From the NCBI GenBank assembly GCA_016748015.1, contig JAAOMT010000627.1, positions 389,357 to 453,356 of the forward strand: a DNA stretch of 64,000 nucleotides, given 5' to 3'. Shown here piece by piece: positions 60,298-64,000 of the stretch. The notes beneath the pieces were generated by a model. That model searched no databases, was not told where the DNA came from, and saw nothing but the letters and a program-made list of their open reading frames with translations. This DNA comes from Geosiphon pyriformis. Taxonomy: Eukaryota > Glomeromycota > Glomeromycetes > Archaeosporales > Geosiphonaceae. The stretch's first letter is position 1, and every line of letters begins with the position of its first letter. Both the position numbers and the translations under genes were made by a program.

Positions 60298-60965
60298 GAT
60301 TGAGTTCTGTCAAAATTGAAGTTAATTTTTTTATTGATTTCTATATTATTGTAATAATCTAATACTGTATTATTAATTTGTTGTTGTAAATTTTGAAATT
60401 GTAAATTGGTTAATCATTCAATACTATTAATTGTTATAAGATTTATAGTTGGATTCAATAGTACTTTGTGACAGTTTTCGAAAGCCTTAAAAATTCTGTA
60501 AACAGCTTTTATATGAAGTATATTGTTGGTTTTTCCAATAAAACTTTCCAATTGTTGTATTATTGTTTTGCTAAATACTTTGACTGAATCTTTTGAGTAT
60601 AATGTTTATATGTTTAATTGTTTTCCCAATTGGTAATAACAATAATTAATGGGAAATTTTTTCTTTAGCTGTTCAAATATACTTGGTGTTAATTCTACTA
60701 TGTTTATTTCTTCTGTTATCAATGTATTATTCAATGCTATTCCTAAATTTTTAATGGTTTTGTCAATAAAGCTGTTACTGTTTTTGGCAATAGTAGTATA
60801 TGATGCAAAACTAGATTTCTCATTTATTATAGAATTTGGTATCATTTTTCTTTTATATGATATCTCAGAACTATTGATTGTAATTTCCAAATCTGAATTT
60901 GATTGTTGTAAGCTTTAACATAGTTGTTGGGTTAACTTACTAATGTTTTCTGGAATATATGTCAT
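60294..60965 (-). pseudogene. extra ORF between integrase and 3' LTR of element B, function unknown
   Basis: ATG at 60965 to TGA at 60294: 672 nt, 224 codons in a single frame, with internal stops after TQQLC (TAA), after GKQLNI (TAA) and after INSIE (TGA). It begins MTYIPENISKLTQQLC; other pieces include NSNSFIDKTIKNLGIALN, TPSIFEQLKKKFPINYCYY and VKVFSKTIIQQLESFIGKT. It is rich in Asn, Ile, Lys and Gln; no transmembrane segment, signal peptide or known motif was seen, so not an obvious envelope protein. The stop lies inside the polypurine tract. I do not recognise the family. Confidence 0.55.
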
Positions 60966-61088
60966 TGTTTTAATTCCTGACTGCTTTTTGGGCTCTTTTG
61001 CATGCATTTTTATGCTTTTTTAACTGTTTCTTGGTGTAATTTAAGATTAATTATCTTTTTATATAATGTTTAATTAAAACTACTGGTT

Positions 61089-62430
61089 CTAAATTTTGCG
61101 AATCTGATCTGGTAATACTAGTAGTATTTGTGTTCCAATTCTAAGTGTTTGTGTTGTTATTACTAGTTTGTTGTAATATAATTTCAGCTGGTTGCCATGT
61201 GCTGTTTTTCTTAAAATTTTCTCATTTAGTCTTAACTTGTATGCTACATTGCCAAGTATTTTATGAATATAGAATAATCTATCCCACTTATGGTCAAACT
61301 TTTCACTCCATTGCTTTTCTGCTTTGGTACAATGCAACAATACTTTGTCTTCTATTTTATAGCTAATTATATTATCTAGTAACTGGTTATCATGTCTTAC
61401 TTTTTGTTGTGCTTGTGACTGTTCAATATTTTGAGCTGCTTTTCTTCTTTTGTTCTCCAAAATTTTCATTAACTTATATGTTCTTCTAAGTATTGTTTCG
61501 TGAAATGTTGTTTCTGTAATAATTTCATTTGAATAAGTTGGAATAGTAAGTTCAATTGGTAATATGGCCTTTCTTCTATAAACCAATTCAAATGGTATAA
61601 ATTGTATAGTATTTTGTTTTAATGTCCTATATGCTAATAAAACTGCTAGTATGAACAAATTCTATTCTTTTTCATGTTCACTGCTGATTTTGGCTAATGT
61701 TTCACATAGTATATAGTTAAACCATTCAACTAATCCATTTGTTTGGGAATGGTATAGTGATAATAGTGGTCGTTTAATTCCAAATTTTTGGCTGGGTTCA
61801 TTTAGTGTACTGTTTACAAAATGTGTCCCTTGGTCTGACAACAATTCTTGTGGATATTCATGGCAGCAAATTAAATCTTCATGTACAAAGTGGGCTACAG
61901 ATATAGCATTAACTGTTTGAATGGCTTTAGCTTCTGGCCATTTAGTAAGGTAATTTACTGCTACTGCAATATAATGATTGTTTCTTGCTGTTATTGATAA
62001 TGGTCCAACTAAATCAATTCCAATTCTATCAAATGGTTGTCCAACTTTTATGGATTTTAGTAGTTCTGTTGTTTTTGTTCCTTCTCTTTATTGGCATGGG
62101 TCACAATTTCTTATGTATTAGATAATATCTGAGTGCATTTTTGGCCAATAATAACAACTAGTTGTATGTTGAATATTTGCTTCTTTTCCAAAGTGACCTG
62201 AATGGATATTCGAATGCATGTTAAATAAGATAGTTTCTTTTTCATTTTCAGTTATAACTCTCAATGAATTATTTGGATTTTGTTGATTCCAGTAATAAAG
62301 TATGTGGTTTTGAATAAAATAATGTTTTAATAATTTCTGGAACTTAATTAGTTCTTTTATCGATGTATCTTTATCTAGCTGTAGTGTTCTCAAGTATTGG
62401 CTAAGATTTTTGTGAAGATAATTGTCCATT
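61089..62430 (-). pseudogene. gypsy element B integrase, broken
   Basis: In order on minus: the zinc-binding region (MHSNIHSGHFGKEANIQHT ... YYWPKMHSDI, then CDPCQ; the HHCC set); the catalytic core with IGIDLVGPL, LLSDQGTHFVNSTL and SLYHSQTNGLVEWFN, giving D-D-E; then the C-terminal region from 61658 (FILAVLLAYRTLKQNT; VYRRKAILPIELTIPT; KLRLNEKILRKTAHGNQLKLYY). In-frame stops lie near 62116, 62089 and 61660. It would insert element cDNA into the genome. No chromodomain was recognised at the end. Confidence 0.8.
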
Positions 62431-62579
62431 GTTTATGAATTGGTTGTTGTTTGATGGTTTTTATGTGTGTTTCATTTGCGACAAACAGTCAGCATTGGCA
62501 TTTTTGGTATCTTCTTTGTATTTAATGATATAATTGTATGGTGCTAATATTTGTAACCATCTGGTGTATTTTCCTTTTA

Positions 62580-62950
62580 GCACTTTTTTGTTATTTAATC
62601 AAACCAAATCTCTATGATCTGTGGTAATATTAAAGAGTTTGTACCATAAGTATGTGTCAAAGTGAACACAACTCCAGACTACTGTTAAGCATTCAAGTTC
62701 ATGTGCTGTGTAGTTTTGCTCTGCCATACTGAGACTTCTGCTGGCATAAGCAATTACATGTTCTCTTTCATTATCATCTTTTTGTGACAGAATGGCTCCA
62801 AGTCCTGTTCCAGAAGCATCTGTAGCCAAAATGAATTTTTTGTTGAAATCCAGATAGATTATTATAGGTGATTCAATGAGCTTTTGCCTAAGATACTCAA
62901 AAGCTTTTTGCTGTGTTTCAGTCCATTCAAATTTCACATTTTTGAATAGT
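62580..62950 (-). pseudogene. gypsy element B RNase H domain
   Basis: Open from 62937 to 62599: WTETQQKAFEYLRQKLIESP (the tether), then ILATDASGTGLGAILSQKD, HVIAYASRSLSMAEQNYTA, HELECLTVVWSCVHFDTYLW and FNITTDHRDLV. This is the RNase H-like domain that always follows gypsy RT; the acidic residues (TDAS, HELE, TDH) are intact. It is part of the pol polyprotein, not a separate gene. Confidence 0.85.
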
Positions 62951-63900
62951 AAATAATTAAGAAATTTGGCGATGTTTGAAAAGTTTTCTACAAAGTGGTG
63001 GTAGTAAGATGCGAGTTCTAAAAAGCTTCTAACTTCTGAAATGTTTCAAGGTACTAGAAAATTTTTTACTTTGTCTATTTTTGATAGATCTGGTTTTATT
63101 CCATCTTTTCCAACTACGTGTCCTAGAAATGCTAGCTCATTTTTCCTAAAGAAACATTTTTTTAAATTTAATTTAAGTCTAGCATGTCTCAATCTCTCAA
63201 AAACTTGTTGTAAATGTTGGAGATGATCCATGAATTTTGGCGAGAAAACATTTGTATTGTCCAAGTAGACAACAACAGATTGTCACAGAATTCCAGAGTA
63301 AATTACGTCCATTAGTCTTTGGAATGTTACAGGAGCATTTGTCAATCCAAATGGCATTACATTGAACTCATAATTGTCATTTTGTGTTGTGAATGCTGTT
63401 TTATGCCTGTCTTTTGGGTCTATTTCTACTTGTCAGTATCCACTGGTCAAGTCAAGTGTAAAAAACCATTTTGCTCCTCCAAAAACATCAAAGATTTTGT
63501 CAATTAATAGTATTGGGTATAAATCTTTAGTTGTTTTGCTGTTTAGTTTGCAATAGTTGATGCAAAATCTAATTTTTCCGTTTTTTTTCCTTACTAAAAC
63601 AACTGGTAAGGACCATGGGCTCATTGATGGTTGAATTATTTCTTTTTTCAACATGTTTTGGACTTCTTCTCTGATAAAATTATGCTCTATTGGTGGAACA
63701 TGGTAAGCACGTTGTTTTTCAGATCTGGCATCTCCAGTGGAAATTTGGTGTTAAACCAAATTGGTTCTTCTAAATTTGCCATTTCATGAAAATATATCAG
63801 AGTATTTTAAAATTAATGCTTTTAATTGTCACTGTTGGTCTGGATCCATTGTTCCAATGTTTAATTTGGCCAATTCTTCTGGCATAAATTGATAGCATTC
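62951..63900 (-). pseudogene. gypsy element B reverse transcriptase, broken
   Basis: Starts with MLKKEIIQPSMSPWSLPVVL, VRKKNGKIRFCINYCKLNSKT, DLYPILLIDKIFDVFGG and WFFTLDLTSGY, then a TGA at the Trp that should follow. It continues VEIDPKDRHKTAFTTQ, FNVMPFGLTNAPVTFQRLM, and the catalytic box, which reads YLDN instead of YLDD (63256-63267). The thumb region follows (RLRHARLKLNLKKCFF, LAFLGHVVGKDGI). A second Trp-to-stop lies just before the catalytic box. Upstream of 63660 the protein is damaged but recognisable (RAYHVPPIEH-type block). Confidence 0.82.
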
Positions 63901-64000
63901 CAACAGTTGTTGCCAATTTATTGAAGTGAGTTCACAGTAAAGGGTGATTTCTGGGAAATTTAGAATTTTTTGTAGTGTTGATGCATTTTCTAGTTCTGTT

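Larger units (their letters stand above)
59478..64000 (-). mobile_element. Ty3/gypsy element B, 3' part, inserted in element A (runs off right edge)
   Basis: On minus, reading right to left: RT (about 63700-62950), RNase H (62937-62580), integrase (62430-61089), an extra ORF (60965-60294), a polypurine tract and the 3' LTR (about 59478-60280). The order RT-RNaseH-integrase defines Ty3/gypsy. The coding parts carry stops and catalytic changes. The left border is estimated from where element A similarity ends and an LTR-like TG starts. Confidence 0.82.

Noticed and set aside
60649-60918. Plus-strand 89-codon frame with apparent membrane segments
   Set aside because: It mirrors the minus-strand extra ORF of gypsy B, which fits the element's coding strand and keeps frame over a much longer stretch.

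Overview
The window looks like nuclear DNA of an arbuscular mycorrhizal (Glomeromycotina) fungus. The basis is spliced fungal genes with short introns (about 66-130 nt), very AT-rich transposon-filled DNA between them, and LINE and Ty3/gypsy proteins of the kind abundant in Rhizophagus and its relatives. The species assignment is inference; no rRNA or other marker gene is present.

Host genes. 1-9.7 kb is a compact island: a Rab6/Ypt6 GTPase (minus, cut by the left edge), a 198-aa doubly acylated CRIB protein (minus), a PARG-like protein (plus), the GID/CTLH ubiquitin ligase RMD5 (plus, nine exons) and a La-related protein (minus, eight exons). One more host gene, an apparently intronless RAD26/CSB-type DNA-dependent ATPase, stands alone at 33.8-36.6 kb between two full-length retrotransposons. 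The splice junctions given here were worked out by hand from GT/AG signals, reading frame and family conservation.

LINE landscape (12.5-55.9 kb). One non-LTR family dominates. ORF1 has RRM-like folds, a CCHC knuckle and a heptad region. ORF2 has an APE endonuclease, RT, RNase H and a C-terminal zinc motif. There are two full-length copies with target-site duplications (22116-28921 minus; 38322-45226 plus), a 5'-truncated young copy with a 12-bp duplication and an undamaged reading frame (13633-16170 minus), and at least six decayed relics. All share a roughly 130-nt 3' tail. Damage is almost purely C-to-T / G-to-A: both full-length ORF2s keep frame over 4.7 kb and are broken only by stop codons, and the RT FVDD motif decays to FVDN and then FVNN in older copies.

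LTR elements. A solo LTR (19466-20380) sits in one LINE relic. At 55859 a related gypsy element (LTR, primer site, gag, protease) is inserted in another LINE relic, and near 59478 it is itself interrupted by a second, opposite-strand gypsy element. That second element carries RT, RNase H, integrase and an extra ORF of unknown function next to its 3' LTR, and runs off the right edge. Each of the three LTRs has its own short-repeat cluster.

The remaining stretches (11.3-12.5, 16.2-17.9, 21.4-22.1, 50.4-51.8 kb and others) are extremely AT-rich with no supportable gene.
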